Counted from the first letter of the stretch, positions 12,603-23,959 are shown. The stretch: DNA of 64,000 nucleotides from Ramazzottius varieornatus (GCA_001949185.1 BDGG01000001.1:62001-126000), one strand, 5' to 3'. Numbers and translations: made by a program. The notes: generated by a model not told the origin, from the letters alone.

Positions 12603-14767
12603 GTTCTAATTCTTAACTGACATGTCAGTATAAAAACTTAGAACAACACAGATTAGCGGTGAATTCTGAACGTGTCACAAAGTCGCTCGAAAACTCTTCG
12701 GGTTCTTTTCCGGCGATGCTTTGCGAATTTATCTCCTCATCAAATTAATCGTGCATAACGGGGATCGGAGATCCTAGCAGCTGATCTTCCCCGGTAGCGG
12801 GATGATCAAGAGCTCATCTCAAGCTTCTGAAACGGCATACTTTCAATAACTGATCCAAGACTTATGGCCAATGAAGATTCCATTAAAGTTGGACGATGAA
12901 GCGGCCAGGAGGCCAAAAGTGCCACCCATCGGCAGATGAAACAAAGTTAAACGAGCTAAATATCTCCCCAGAACTGCTATACTATATGTGCAGCGCAAAG
13001 CCGCACTCAGCCAACGCGGCCAAGAATGGGAGCATTGTGCTCCGTTTTGAACTATCGAGAAGAGCTTGCCGAACACCCGTATGATTTAGCACTTTACTGC
13101 GGCAGGGCGATCTTCCGCGTTCGAGTTCTATCACTACAGTCAGTTATCGATCTGCGCGATCAAACGATCTGATATAAACACGGTTACGTCAGCCAGCACC
13201 GGCATCAAGCGTGCTGTAACCTCATGTCTTGAATGGCCAATCAGAAACGTAGCCTTGAAAAAGGGCCCATAATCCACACTGACCGCTGCAGTCGTACGTG
13301 TTATGGCCAGCAGGCCGAGTGACTCATACGGGGTACAGGATATCCGGCCGGGGGAACGAATGGTCCTTTCGTTGTGGCGACAATGGGCGCCCACATACCG
13401 GTTTTCTACGACCTTGCTTACCGGCTAGCTTTTGGAATTTCAATACGTCACAGACCGGATTCTAGAACGAGCGCCGAGGGCAAGTTGCGAATCACCCTGA
13501 ATTCACAGGAAGTCATTGACGCCCGGACCTTCCTTAATTACGAAACGAACACGGAAGTACTTGGGGTCAATGAAGGTAAACTGTCACGGTAGGCGGATAT
13601 ACACAATTGCGTAAGCACATTTGCCAGCCTTCGCACGTCCCCCTCGTTTAGTTGTATATAGGTATATAAAGAATACATTGTGTTGAACGGCTTACTCGAG
13701 CACAAGCTGAGCACCGGCTGAACATAGGATAATATACGTGTACAGACGATACGTAAAACGGTATAGAGGTTTTCTCGGGCAAAAAGCTGAGTACCATCTA
13801 TACAACGAACCGCAATAGATAAAAATGTAACTACAAGAAAACCAAACATGGTTCAAATCATTATTCTAGAGAAGAGAAAAGGAACAACGAGACAAGGGAC
13901 GTCTGGAGATGGGGAGGGAGGGCGGGAGAAAAAAGCTGATATGCTCACTTCGTGAAACAGTGACTGACTCCAGCTATAAATTTAGACTGTAAGCTACTCA
14001 GGATCCACATGACAACCTAATCAGATTACTATTCTGTAATGAGGGAAATGCCGAAATGGCGTCAATGGCAGTGTAACACCTTTTGTGACGTAAGAGCGTT
14101 AACTCTCTTACGTCACAAACAGCACAGACCGAACCGGACTTTGGCCATGTGCTGCATACAGGTCCCATCATTACGTAATGTTGCAGATTCTCAGTTCTCT
14201 TACGAAATTTCCTGATATTTGACATGGCCGAAGGCCGTGAACGCTGGAGAAGTACTGGAACAGTTCGGACTATATGTACAACAGTAGGGCGTCATGATTC
14301 TGCAAACTCAAAGTGCGGTAGTGCAAAGTTCGAAAGTGTGGAATCGTGTACAAAGAAGAGATACCTTCGCAAGTAGCTGCCACTGTTGTTCCTACCATTT
14401 CGGTTACAGAATGAGTCCAGAAATACTTTGTGTTTAAGGACAACCTGTACTCCCAAACACTGCATTGGAATTGCAGAAGTGTCTGGGAGTCATTTACTCC
14501 ATTTTCGCTGCCGGTGACTCAATCTTACCGACGGACGACAGGGGAACCAACGGACTTACGAGAACTTGGTGGTGCCACACGGGACGGACAATAGCTACAC
14601 GCTTTCGGATTTCAGGGAGGGGCTTATGACATGACTTTCTGCTTGTTCAAAGTATGCTAGTATGCTATGGCTCACGTACCACTTCAAAGCATCGAAACCG
14701 AAATCGACGTCTGATGGTCCTAGAGGTCCCCTCGTGACTGTCGTACTTTTGATAATTCGTTGCAATA
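12603..14767. other. Accessory interval without a recognisable gene
   Basis: About 2.2 kb with only short frames lacking recognisable motifs. It contains a strong G-quadruplex motif at 13911-13926 and a short palindrome at about 14086-14117 (TTTTGTGACGTAAGAG with CTCTTACGTCACAAA). Confidence 0.4.
13911..13926 (+). other. G-quadruplex motif with one-base loops
   Basis: GGGGAGGGAGGGCGGG: four G-tracts separated by single bases, the most stable loop class for intramolecular G4. Biological use is unknown. Confidence 0.7.
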
Positions 14768-16697
14768 ATTCTTAATACCTCCGATAATTTATGTACGTCA
14801 CTAATACGTTTTCTACAGAAATACACATGCTGCTTTTGCGATAGCTGACTTGCCGAAGAGGCTACGACGTCGGTGGAGTCAATCAAGAAGGTGAATCAAT
14901 CGCGCAAAGCTGTAGCGACTCTTGTCCGGTACTAGTACTAGTGAACCAGCTGTTCAGTCAAAGACTTCTAACACAAACTGGACCATAGCACTTCCGGCGG
15001 TTATCTGATGTGTTTACTCTCCCCAATTTACGCTTATTCAGGCACCTTTCCCGCTGTCCTACTGCTTTAGTTCTTGTATCTGTTACTGTTGAAACGGGGA
15101 AGCTGAAGAATCGTCCAGATAATCAAAACCAGCGACGAAAGCCGGCCGTACTGGAAAGACGAGCGCAGATCATCCACTTGATGGATCACGGTGTAAGTTG
15201 CTCACTACAAAATATCAGCTTCGTGTCAACAAATATGTTCTATCCTTATTTCAAGCTAAAGCTGGCGATCTGGCGGATCGTTTCGATATGACAGAGCGGA
15301 ATACGGTTGACCTACGAAAAGACCAGCGCTGTCGCTGCAGCTCTCAAAACTGGTCGTAGTGCCGTGAGGAAACAGAAGAGAACCACCGTGAAATTACAGT
15401 TTCCTGAGATCGAAGAGGGATGTTTGAAGTTCCTGAAGTGGGCCCGAAGCAAGCGCATACCTACCCGTCCTGTTTTCCTCCGAAACGCTGCCACTTTCAT
15501 TGCCTCTTCCTTGGGAATTGTCAGCTTCAAGTGCACCAACGGATGGTACGAGAAGTTCACCAAACGAAACGATATGAACCCGAAACGGCATCTTGGTAAA
15601 CCCTTCAAGAAATTAAAGAAATTTCTGAAGAAGTGGTCGTTCAAGGATTAGCCACTTTTACAAACTCTCATATTTTCTGGCGTGGAATCCAGTAAGGACT
15701 TGGTCGCTCTTGAAAAGTGGTTTCTGGATGATCTGCCGAAGACACTTCTCAACATCCACCCGAAAAATCTCCTCAATACTGACGAGACTGGACTGTGGTG
15801 GCGAAATGTGGGGTTTTGGTCGTTGATCATTGGTGGAAAGCAAGAAACGTGTGAAGGTCGCAAAAGATAGAATCACCATCTTCCTTCTCTGCCGGTGGCG
15901 AAAAGTTTGCCGTATGTGTGATCGGTATCGCCGAACGACCTCGAGCCTTTGATGAATGCCGTACATGATATTACGGTCGACGAGTACGGGTTTTCATACT
16001 AATATAACAGTACCGCCTGGATGACCACGACCATATTCAACTCCTGGCTGGACTGGCTTAATGGCGAGATGGTCAAGCAAAACCGAGTCGTTCTTCTGAT
16101 TGTGGACAACTTCATTGCCCATAAGGTTTCTTCCCGATCAAACGTCAAGCTTCACTTCTTCCCACCAAATTATACCGCACGAGCTCAGCAATTGGACGCC
16201 GGTATCATCAAGAGCTTCCAAGATAGTTTTAAACGTCATCTTTTCCAACGTGTCTTTGAAAGAATTCCCATTGTAAACGGAGTAGAAGATTTTGTGAAGG
16301 AGCTGACGATATTCGATGCAGTAGACTGGTCGTTCGAAGCCTGGAAAGATGTTAAACCCTCCACAGTCGTGAACTGTCCTCACAAATGTAAGATGGCAAG
16401 TGAGAAGTGGCAAGACGCTCATTCGGAAGTTCCTGCAGTTGTTCCTAGCACAAATTTTTCTGCCGCTCTGTTAGTTGTGCAGAATCTGGTTAGTTTTGAT
16501 GATGACTCGGTCTAATGTGTCGAACTTCTCGTAGTTTTACCTCTTGTCTGAGTCTTCTTATTATATATGTCTCCATACGATAAAAGAACTGAAATGACGT
16601 ACTCCATTGACGTAGAAGATATTTCGGCTTGATTTATCGCAAACTTCATTACAAGAGAGATAGCTGCGACGTACGTAAATTATTGGAGGTAATACAG
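14768..16697 (+). mobile_element. pogo/Tigger-like (Tc1-mariner superfamily) transposon with broken transposase
   Basis: Degenerate terminal repeats (about 14770: TAATACCTCCGATAATTTAT; 16660-16697: inverted, ending AATACAG) enclose a transposase in several frames. Order: basic helix-turn-helix start (LERRAQIIHLMDHG, then after a probable short intron DLADRFDMTERNTVDLRKDQ), a CENP-B-like second HTH (CLKFLKWARSKRIPTRPVFL ... WYEKFTKRN), and a DDE core with LNTDETGLWW, VVLLIVDNFIAH and KLHFFPPNYTARAQQLDAGI. Frame breaks occur near 15300, 15650 and 15870-16020, so this copy is inactive. The last codons (SFDDDSV, stop 16513-16515) reappear inside the MITE at 22874-23317. Confidence 0.85.
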
Positions 16698-16993
16698 TAG
16701 GGCGTAATGTTGTATACTTTCTGACGTCGGATTTCTTTCGAGGTAGAGTGTACGCAAGCAAAGTCAAACGCTAGCTGATACTTGACTTTGACGCACGCTA
16801 TCCGATGCGACGTTCGTGCTGTGACGTGTTGAAGTTATTGCAGAGGCTATAGTGAATGAGCAATCCGCAGCCTCGAACAGCTGATCGGCTGATAGGCACT
16901 GTGTAAGACAATTTTCTATGGTTGAAGTTTACTGCGTTACGTCATGGGCTCGATTTCATTTCTGGTTGGCATTCAGAATGTAAATTTGCCGTC

Positions 16994-17048
16994 CTTCCCG
17001 CCTGTCCCATAATTTTTGCTGTAACGTAGTTATCCATCGTGCGTGTAC
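16994..17048. repeat. Right-end fragment of the GTACACGCA-family element
   Basis: CCGCCTGTCCCATAATTTTT ... GTGCGTGTAC is the complement of the left end at 7121 and 32500. Only one end is recognisable here. Confidence 0.6.
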
Positions 17049-17104
17049 AGAATCCACTTGCGTGTCAGTCTTGCCCTAGGGCCTGCTAGACGTACACCAA
17101 GCAG

Positions 17105-17427
17105 CACGCCAAGCTGAAATCTCAACTACGCCTCTCTTGCGTTGGCACGTTCTAAACCCTGGGCCTGGCACTTGTACTTGGAACTTGTAATTTGTAATTG
17201 TCATGCCGCATGCGTATCTGTATCTTTTACTTGTAACGTGTAAAGTTAAGGAAGATTCTGTGGAGATGTGTGGTAAACTGATGAGCAAAAAATTTGCGAT
17301 GCCGGCAGACAAAATGTGCAGGATCATTGTATCAAGTGGCGCACGTTGCCAGCCAGTACTGATGAATACTTGCGCCACTGATATAACGGTTGTACACGCG
17401 CTGGTTCCCAGCCTCCCGTTCCCGGAA
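17105..17427. repeat. Left arm of a ~310-bp inverted duplication
   Basis: Collinear with the reverse complement of 18035-18345, with few differences and small indels. It includes a GTGGCGCACG hairpin at 17333-17380 that is partly eroded in the other arm. The plus-strand frame at 17203 (MPHAYLYLLLVTCKVKEDS) and the minus-strand frame ending at 18265 (MPPAYLYFVLVTCKVKEDS) are its two translations; no known domain. Confidence 0.8.
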
Positions 17428-18034
17428 CAAGTCGAGCAACTCTCACAGTATTTCGTACTTGAGCCCATCCATCAGTGACAGAAGAGATTAAAACAGCGGC
17501 TTGTCTGCCGTTCTGACAATAGGATTACGTTCATCCTCTGCATTCGAGGCTGAAATGCCACCACAAAGCTACATGAAAATCTTCTCCACAGTCTGGGCGA
17601 ATACCCTTGACTGTCCATGGAATAGATTATATTATTGTAGTACGAATTGAGATGGACGCCGGAAGTGTAGTATTCCGGTGCAATCAGTGTTGGCGCCAAC
17701 CGGCAAACGCGAACGAGCATACTGTCGGGATGATGACATTGCCTTTATAGTATTTCTGCCCAGACATACATTGGTTTCTTGCGCTGTTCAGAGAGCAACT
17801 TCCAGACTGTCTACTAAAATCTGAGCAACGTTTTCGGGTTAGTTTTTTTGTAACACCTGAGCATCACTGATGAAAAGGCGCTGTGCTGTCACTGATGAAA
17901 AGGATCTTGCTGTCCCACACAGAAATCTTACGAGAGAGATGTCTGAAATATTCCAGTCTTTGGAATACGTCAGCCCTTTTGCGAATTTTGGTTATTGTCA
18001 ATCAAAAGAATCATGACAAGTATGTACAAAACGT

Positions 18035-18345
18035 CAAAGGCGTTGTTCGTGGAACGGGAGACCGGAAACAGCGCGTGCACGTTATCTCAGTGGCGCAAAT
18101 TTCCATCAGTAGTGGCCGGCAACGGGAGACACTTGATACAATGATCCTGCACACTTTGTCTGCCGGCATCGCAAATGTTTCGCTCATCAGTTTGCCACAC
18201 ATCTTCACAGAATCTTCCTTAACTTTACACGTTACCAGTACAAAATACAGATACGCAGGCGGCATGACAATTACAAATTACAAGTTCCAAGTGCCAGGCC
18301 CAGGGATAAGAACGTGCCTCTTGCGTTGCGTGGGCACGTTGTACG
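18035..18345. repeat. Right arm of the ~310-bp inverted duplication
   Basis: Reverse complement of 17105-17427, separated from it by about 610 bp of unrelated sequence in which I see no gene. Confidence 0.8.
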
Positions 18346-18704
18346 CCATGCTTCTGCCTATAGTTCACCTGTACTATGCCACCCTTCTATCTCTGGACAG
18401 GCGGATGCTGTACTACTGGAACTTAAACCCTACTACCTCTTTTGCCATATCTATCCCTGGTGTCGGTACCGCACCACCCGCTGCCGTATGCCGGAAACGC
18501 CATGTTTACTTTTGGCCGCCGTCTTTACGCTATACGCTCAAAGAGGTCAGTTGGCCATCCCCGGGTCAGGTGTCCACGAGGAACACACATTGGACTTCCC
18601 TCTGCAAACTGGCATCGGCAGCAGAACCGCAGTAGGTAATTTAGCTCACTGAAACAAAAGAGTATAGTCAGAGGAAGAAGCTCAGCAAGCTAGGTCTCTT
18701 CTAG

Positions 18705-19096
18705 CATTCAAGATGAAGGCCTGTGGTACCTTCAGTCAAGCATCGGCCACTTTCGACTCCAACGAGATGACCATGGAGAAAGGCCAGTGTCAGACAACGA
18801 CCAATGTTCGCTTCCATGGAAAGTATATCTTTGGAAGCCACACGGACCTGGGACACAGCTACGATCTCCTCATAGCTAACATGCAAGGCGACTACACATG
18901 CAAAGTTGTGAAGGGTTTCCGTATTTGTACTTGTGACACCAGCCTGTGCAACAAAGAAATGGGCTCGGAATCAAAAAGTCTGAACGATATCGAGGCGGCA
19001 GTGTCATCAACAGCCGCAAGCTCGTCCACTGTCAGCATACTTGTCAGCATTTTTACCCTTCTTGTAGTCTTTCATCGAACGAATATTGTAACATGA
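18705..19096 (+). CDS. Ly6-like protein, C-half exon with GPI-type tail (partial gene)
   Basis: The acceptor AG at 18703-18704 is followed by two bases and then the frame FKMKACGTF, the family phase. Conserved elements: ACGTF (first Cys of the half), MEKGQCQTTT, KGFRICTCDTSLCNKEM (CxCxxxLCN ending). It ends with a Ser/Ala-rich segment and a hydrophobic tail TVSILVSIFTLLVVF, a likely GPI-anchor signal, so the mature protein would sit on the outer cell surface. No upstream CYQC exon was found between 17.4 and 18.7 kb; that stretch holds the inverted duplication instead. Exon open and intact. Confidence 0.6.
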
Positions 19097-19108
19097 TCTT
19101 GTTATACT

Positions 19109-19166
19109 GTACACGCACGACGAGATATTACGGGCCAGTAAAAGTTACGGGCCAGGCGGAAAAGAC
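19109..19166. repeat. Left-end fragment of the GTACACGCA-family element
   Basis: GTACACGCACGACGAGATAT then CAGTAAAAGTTACGGGCCAG: a diverged copy of the 7121/32500 terminus, located just after the Ly6-like stop. Confidence 0.6.
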
Positions 19167-19457
19167 GGCTAATTTACAATTGTATATTGAAGTCAGAAAC
19201 AGAAATCGCACAAACGACAACCATAGAAAATTGTCATTGACAGTGGCCATCAGCTGATCAGCTGTTTTACTCTAACGATCCTATGCTGCTGTCGACTTTC
19301 TCCCGGAGGCCGGAGCCCAAGACCAACTAGATACAGTCTTTCCGGAGCCTTGGAATAGTTTGAACTGTTGAAGGTTATAATGAACATCTGACTGCTATAA
19401 CAATAATACAAGGAAACAATAACTGCGGTTTTCAGACAGGAAAACTACCGGTGTACT

Positions 19458-19507
19458 NNNNNNNNNNNNNNNNNNNNNNNNNNNNNNNNNNNNNNNNNNN
19501 NNNNNNN
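19458..19507. other. Assembly gap (50 N)
   Basis: Run of N directly abutting the 60-bp terminal inverted repeat of the element at 19508-19980. The missing last exon of the Argonaute gene could lie here or beyond. Confidence 0.99.
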
Positions 19508-19980
19508 ACTCGACGATAGAAATGCTATACCCGCGTTTTTCTACCCAGGATCGTGGATAGTATTTACTGAACAGCGTGGAAACCGATCAGCCGATCCCAT
19601 ATTGAAGGACCATCCAACATGAAGTGGTCCTTGATTGACTCAAGTTGATTGGTCAAGACCGACCGAAAAATCCAGTGTTCACCCGCGTCGTTCGCATGAA
19701 CATAACTCTGCAGTCCGCTGTCAGATCTGCACTTCCTTGGGTTCAAAATGAAGCCAAGGAACTGATCTTTTGAACGCAAGACAAGAACGAATCACATTGT
19801 GCAGACAAGTGACTAAAACTAAACTCAAGTACGACGGGACACATGGCTGCCGTTGGTTTGACGAGAATGTTGTGACGTTAAAATACGTCATGGAATCAGC
19901 TGTTCAACTCCATTCTCTCCGTAAATACTATCCACGATCCTGGGTAGAAAAGCGCGGGTAGGGCATTTCTATCGTCGAGT
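19508..19980. mobile_element. 473-bp element with 60-bp terminal inverted repeats (57/60 matching)
   Basis: The arm 19508-19567 begins ACTCGACGATAGAAATG; the arm 19921-19980 is its reverse complement with three differences. No coding capacity. The left boundary coincides with the assembly gap, so the target duplication cannot be read. It lies in the 3' part of the decayed Argonaute locus. Confidence 0.85.
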
Positions 19981-20084
19981 TGAACGAGATTTTACAGTAC
20001 ACCGGCGTCTGGAAAGTCAAACAGTCGTTCACTTCTTCAGCTGAAATGGGAGGCCGGCAAACGAAACGAACAAGACCTTTTGCA

Positions 20085-20214
20085 CAAGTAGCGCATCCTT
20101 CCAGCCAATAATAGTGGGACAGCGCCACTTGAACAAAACAAACAAACTCGACGAGACTATTACCTCAACTGGCGCACGCTTCCAGCCAATAACACTGAAA
20201 ATATGCGTCACTTG
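20085..20214. repeat. Two GTGGCGCACG-type hairpins downstream of the last visible Argonaute exon
   Basis: Units 20085-20131 and 20165-20214 with a 33-bp linker. The loops carry CTTCCAGCCAATAA. Because this unit otherwise sits in introns here, the interval is probably the intron leading to the missing last exon. Confidence 0.8.
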
Positions 20215-20901
20215 AAACGACGGTCTTGAAGGTTTCGTTTCAAATTGCAAACTTGTTCCACGAATGGCTGGACTGAAACTTACGGGAATGCCAACAATGC
20301 GGTTGCAACGAGCGTACAAGAAAATGAGGTAGAAGGAAAAGAGTTGGATTTGGTCGGATGTCAGCGTGGAGTCGTCGTGAAGGACATCGTAGTGGGCTGG
20401 ATGAGAAGTTCCCTGTTCTCAGTAACAAATGTCAGACCATAACTCGTCGTCCAGCGGTTCGTTTCATTACTAGTATTATGATTATCACATACCTGAATGC
20501 CGCCATGCGAGCATAAATAGTAGTCGAACTCTGAGAAATGAGTGATCTTCACGTCGGCAATGGTGCCTGAGGAAAAGAAGCAAACCCCTCTTCCCCACCG
20601 CGCCTGCTTCTCGCACGGTATCCACTGCGTTCGAACTCGCGAGAAGTCAACTGTACCTGTAGGGACATTCTTAGCTCGTCCAGCTTGGTCCGCTGGATTG
20701 GTCGCGAACAAGCGAATATGATGACGCTTTCCGACGATGATGTATGTGATGGGCGGAATGGGTTTGTCGGCGTAGGCCTCAAAGCAAGCCTCCCGGATAG
20801 CTTCAACTTCCATCTTCATCACCTGCAAAAGTCACCTATATAGTCAATGACACATACAAAGATTTGAGCCGGGACGAGAAAACCCAAGAAGAACGTTGTT
20901 C

Positions 20902-21016
20902 CAAGTGACGTGCGCCATTAGCCGTTAAGACTGGAAGTCTGGCCAGTATTGGGGAAAATAAACATAAGAACCAACTAATTTTCCAAGTGGCGCACGTACA
21001 ACCTGCGCCACTTAGG
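20902..21016. repeat. GTGGCGCACG-type hairpins in an Argonaute intron
   Basis: Arms at about 20902-20918 and 20983-21016 (CAAGTGGCGCACG ... TGCGCCACTTAGG) in the intron between the two large PIWI exons; the first unit is partly eroded. Confidence 0.7.
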
Positions 21017-21681
21017 AAAAGATTTTCGGAGTTGGTTTGCCGAGGTGCCAAAAAATATTTACGAATGGAGGATTACCTCTTTGTACTGGCCCTCAGAGAC
21101 ACCATCACGGTAGAAGATGATCAGGGTAGGCAGGGCTTTGTTGTTAACGGTGTAGAACTTTTCCAGCAGGTCCAGGACCATGTCGCCCAAGTCGGTAATG
21201 ATCTCCTGCGTCTTGGACTTTTTCTTCAGGGAAGTAGACTCTTGCACTTTCTTGTGCTGGGCTCGAACCTCTGCAACGTATTCGGTATAGGTCTCATTGG
21301 TGCTGGCTACAACTGCCGCCACTGAAGGCTTGCCCACATCTTCACCGAAGCCGGGATGAGTAACGTCCGCCCCCAAGACCATCGTCACCTGCACAAAATT
21401 ATTTTATTTCTTTCGTTTTGATAGTATCTCATTCTATACCATTTTATTTCCATTCTTCTTCTTTGTGTTCGCTATTATCAACGGATCTTTGAGATTACCT
21501 CTTGGGTGAAGGCTTTCAGCATGGGGAAGGTCTTGTCGTCATAGTGCAAGAACTGATTCAATATATCCCTGAAGCACTCGTCTTATGGAAAGGGCCGGCA
21601 AAGGAAATCACAAGATCACCATTTCAAGCGGGGAAGTGCGCCCACTCTGGAGAAAGATCTTGTCAAGTTTGATTGTTTTCT

Positions 21682-21730
21682 CGATAGGCGCATGCTTTCC
21701 GTGTTACTGGCTGGTAGTGTGCGCCACTCT
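21682..21730. repeat. GTGGCGCACG-type hairpin in an Argonaute intron
   Basis: GATAGGCGCATGCTTTCCG pairs with GTGTGCGCCACTCT, and the loop has GTTACTGGCTGGTA (complement of the usual CCAGCCAATAAC). Confidence 0.75.
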
Positions 21731-22873
21731 GCAAGACGATCTTGTACGTCTCCTTTGCCGGCTTTCAAATTAATTTTGAAGGGCTCGATAAGGGTTGTCC
21801 GTTGAATGGAAATCTTCTAGCAGGGTGTGAAATCAGTTGTTGTACCGTCAATGAGATCGGTGAAGATGGGACATTGAGTCTTCATGGGGACATCGTAGGG
21901 TAGGCCGCCGACTCTTTGGACAAGCGCTTGATTGTGTAAGTCCAGTTATTGTTGGAGTTCTTGGTGCAGACCTTGAGGTTCTTGCAGTCGAACATGAGTT
22001 GTTTGCGCTGTTGGTCGGTCACTGTCGGCAGTGAAGTTGGGAGGAAGACCCAACAGCTTGGCCATGAACTCGTGCAGCGAACCCTTCCCGTAAAACACTA
22101 CAAACAAAAGAAAGCTTACACCGCCAGGACACAAGAAATAACCGTAGACAGAGATTTACAAACGTCAAAAGTCAAAATCACAGATCAAACTTACCGCAGT
22201 GCGACACGTCGATGTTCAATGACAACTACAAATGACAACGACCTACGTGAGTCTGAACTGGACGAGCGGACTGCAATGAGAAGAAAACATAAAATAAATG
22301 AAAATTACTGTCCGTTAAATACTGGAATTTACGGCATTTTAAACTGTGTGATTTATTTAGGTTTTCTCATTTGATTCCCGGCTTTGCTAAAGATGTCCTT
22401 ACCGCATAGAAGCCGACCCACAGTACGCGGCCTTTGCCCTACGTAAATGCGTTGTGGTTCTCGCTGAAGTAGGAGCGTTCCGAAGGGATGTTGTGGTTGC
22501 CGGTGATGGCGGCTTCGCGTAAGACCGTATTGAGACAGGAGATGACTTCGAGAGGCAGGACTTCCATCCAGCCTTGGATGGCGTCGTTCAGCGAACTCTA
22601 GGCGATCTTCTTGGGCCTGCACTCCTGTATTAGTAGGCGGAAGGTCCGTTGCCTGTACTCGGCGTCTTTGGGGATGGACATGGTTCGCTCCAATGTCTTG
22701 CTGCTGGCATTCTCCATGGCCAGCTCGCTGGTGCTAAAGAGGTTGCTTTCGCCGTCGAAAGTTGGAATGGTGCCGCTGAACACCTTCTGACCTGCATCAA
22801 AGACCACATCACAATCAAACTGTCCATTAATTTTCAAGGCGAAAACCATTTCATGGAAATGCCGTTTCGAGTA

Positions 22874-23317
22874 CTGTATTCTCTCCGGTAATTTCCCTAC
22901 GTCACTCGAACGGTTTTCACAAATGATGCAAGAGTAAAATTGCGGTATCTGCCACAGTGGCAAAACCGTGCCGTCATTAGACTCAATCAGGGACATGCAA
23001 TCAAGCGCAAGCGTGTATTTAGTTTCAAACAAAGATTAATCAGCTGTTCAACAGAAGGTTTCTTCGTATCCCTCAGACAATTCATATCAGACAAGTCTTG
23101 TGAGTTTCGATGACGATGTGTTGTAGATACTGCAGTGTAGTGTTGATTTTACCTCTTAAAACTTGTGTTTCCTTGTGATCGTTTCGTTCTTGCTGTGCAA
23201 ATTTTTGTTTAAAATGACGTAGTAAACTGACGTAGAGCGAAATCTGCCTGTTCGCTTCGCAAACTCTTTAATAAAAGTATCGCCTGTGACGTAGGGAAAT
23301 TACTGGAGAGAATACAG
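22874..23317. mobile_element. 444-bp MITE derived from the pogo-like transposon, in an Argonaute intron
   Basis: Ends CTGTATTCTCTCCGGTAATT and inverted AATTACTGGAGAGAATACAG, flanked by TA (22872-22873, 23318-23319). The right 120 bp match the 3' end of the transposon at 14768-16697 (shared TCGCAAACT, TGACGTAGA), and an internal segment encodes SFDDDV plus stop, the transposase C-terminus. It is therefore a deletion derivative of that element or a close relative. Confidence 0.85.
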
Positions 23318-23502
23318 TAGCCCGAAAAATATTTGGAATACCCCACACAATTCTACGCGCTTGTCTTTTTTATTGATATAACTATTGGATTTTTTTTACA
23401 GAAGTAGATATCCAAAGAAAATTGAATCTCTTTTCCAAACTCTCGATTCGGTTGTGCACAAAATAGGAGCACGGCAGACAACTCGATAAGATTACTTTCC
23501 AT

Positions 23503-23548
23503 ATTGGCGCACACTATCGATGTTACTGGCTAACAGCGTGCGCCACTC
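23503..23548. repeat. GTGGCGCACG-type hairpin in an Argonaute intron
   Basis: TTGGCGCACACTATCGATG pairs with CAGCGTGCGCCACTCAA; the loop has GTTACTGGCTAACAG. It lies in the intron following the second Argonaute exon. Confidence 0.75.
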
Positions 23549-23959
23549 AAAGAAATAATCAGGCTCAGTTTGTTTGCCAAATTTCCAAATGTATGTTGAA
23601 GACAACTTTGCTGAGAATGTTGATGACAAACCTTCCTGTTGCTGGAGAATTTCGATGGCTCGTCTCTTAACCTATTTTGAGACCATCTTTTCGGGCAGGA
23701 CGATGAGGGGCGGTGGTTGGGCAGAAGGATGGCGCATGGACATGCGCGACATGCTGTGGGCCAGCGGGTCTCGAGCATCTCCGCCCCCAGCTTGGAGGCG
23801 CGGACGACCCACCATCTTCATGTCGATGTGGTAATGGAAGAAGTGGCCGCTGGTGGGCACAGTCAGGGCAAAATGGTTGGCTTTCAGGGCGATGGCACGA
23901 CCCAGCGTACCCACGTCGGGCCGCTTAATCGACACCAACTCCATGCTGGCCGCCTACTT

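Larger units (their letters stand above)
20284..23944 (-). pseudogene. AGO: Argonaute gene, decaying: in-frame TAGs, frame breaks, MID region and last exon missing
   Basis: Argonautes bind small RNAs through PAZ/MID and cleave targets with PIWI. Exons: 23813-23944, 23632-23671, 22403-22791, 22195-22270, 22097 leftwards, about 21499-21576, 21077-21388, 20657-20822, 20493-20566, 20284-20412. Visible: N-domain start RPDVGTLGRAIALKANHF; SYFSENHNAF and LSLNIDVSHC (Ago SFFS and MLNIDVSAT); PIWI GADVTHPG (first Asp), FYRDGVSEG (third acidic residue), YIIVGKRHHIRLF, YLCSHGGIQ, GTSHPAHYDVLHDD. Lesions: TAG after KKIA and after NAFT in exon 3; a TAG inside a 21-bp insertion in exon 4; a +1 frame break after NFTAD and another inside PAZ. 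The L2/MID region (about 200 residues) is absent between PAZ and PIWI, and the last exon with the catalytic His is missing. A TAG in the first exon disappears if 23672-23812 is an intron. PIWI exons are clean, so decay is recent or these exons are still used. Confidence 0.85.

Noticed and set aside
13120..13150. CACTACAGTCAGTT, identical to part of the Ly6 N-half exon (complement of PTDCSG)
   Set aside because: No CYQC or further similarity around it; most likely chance.
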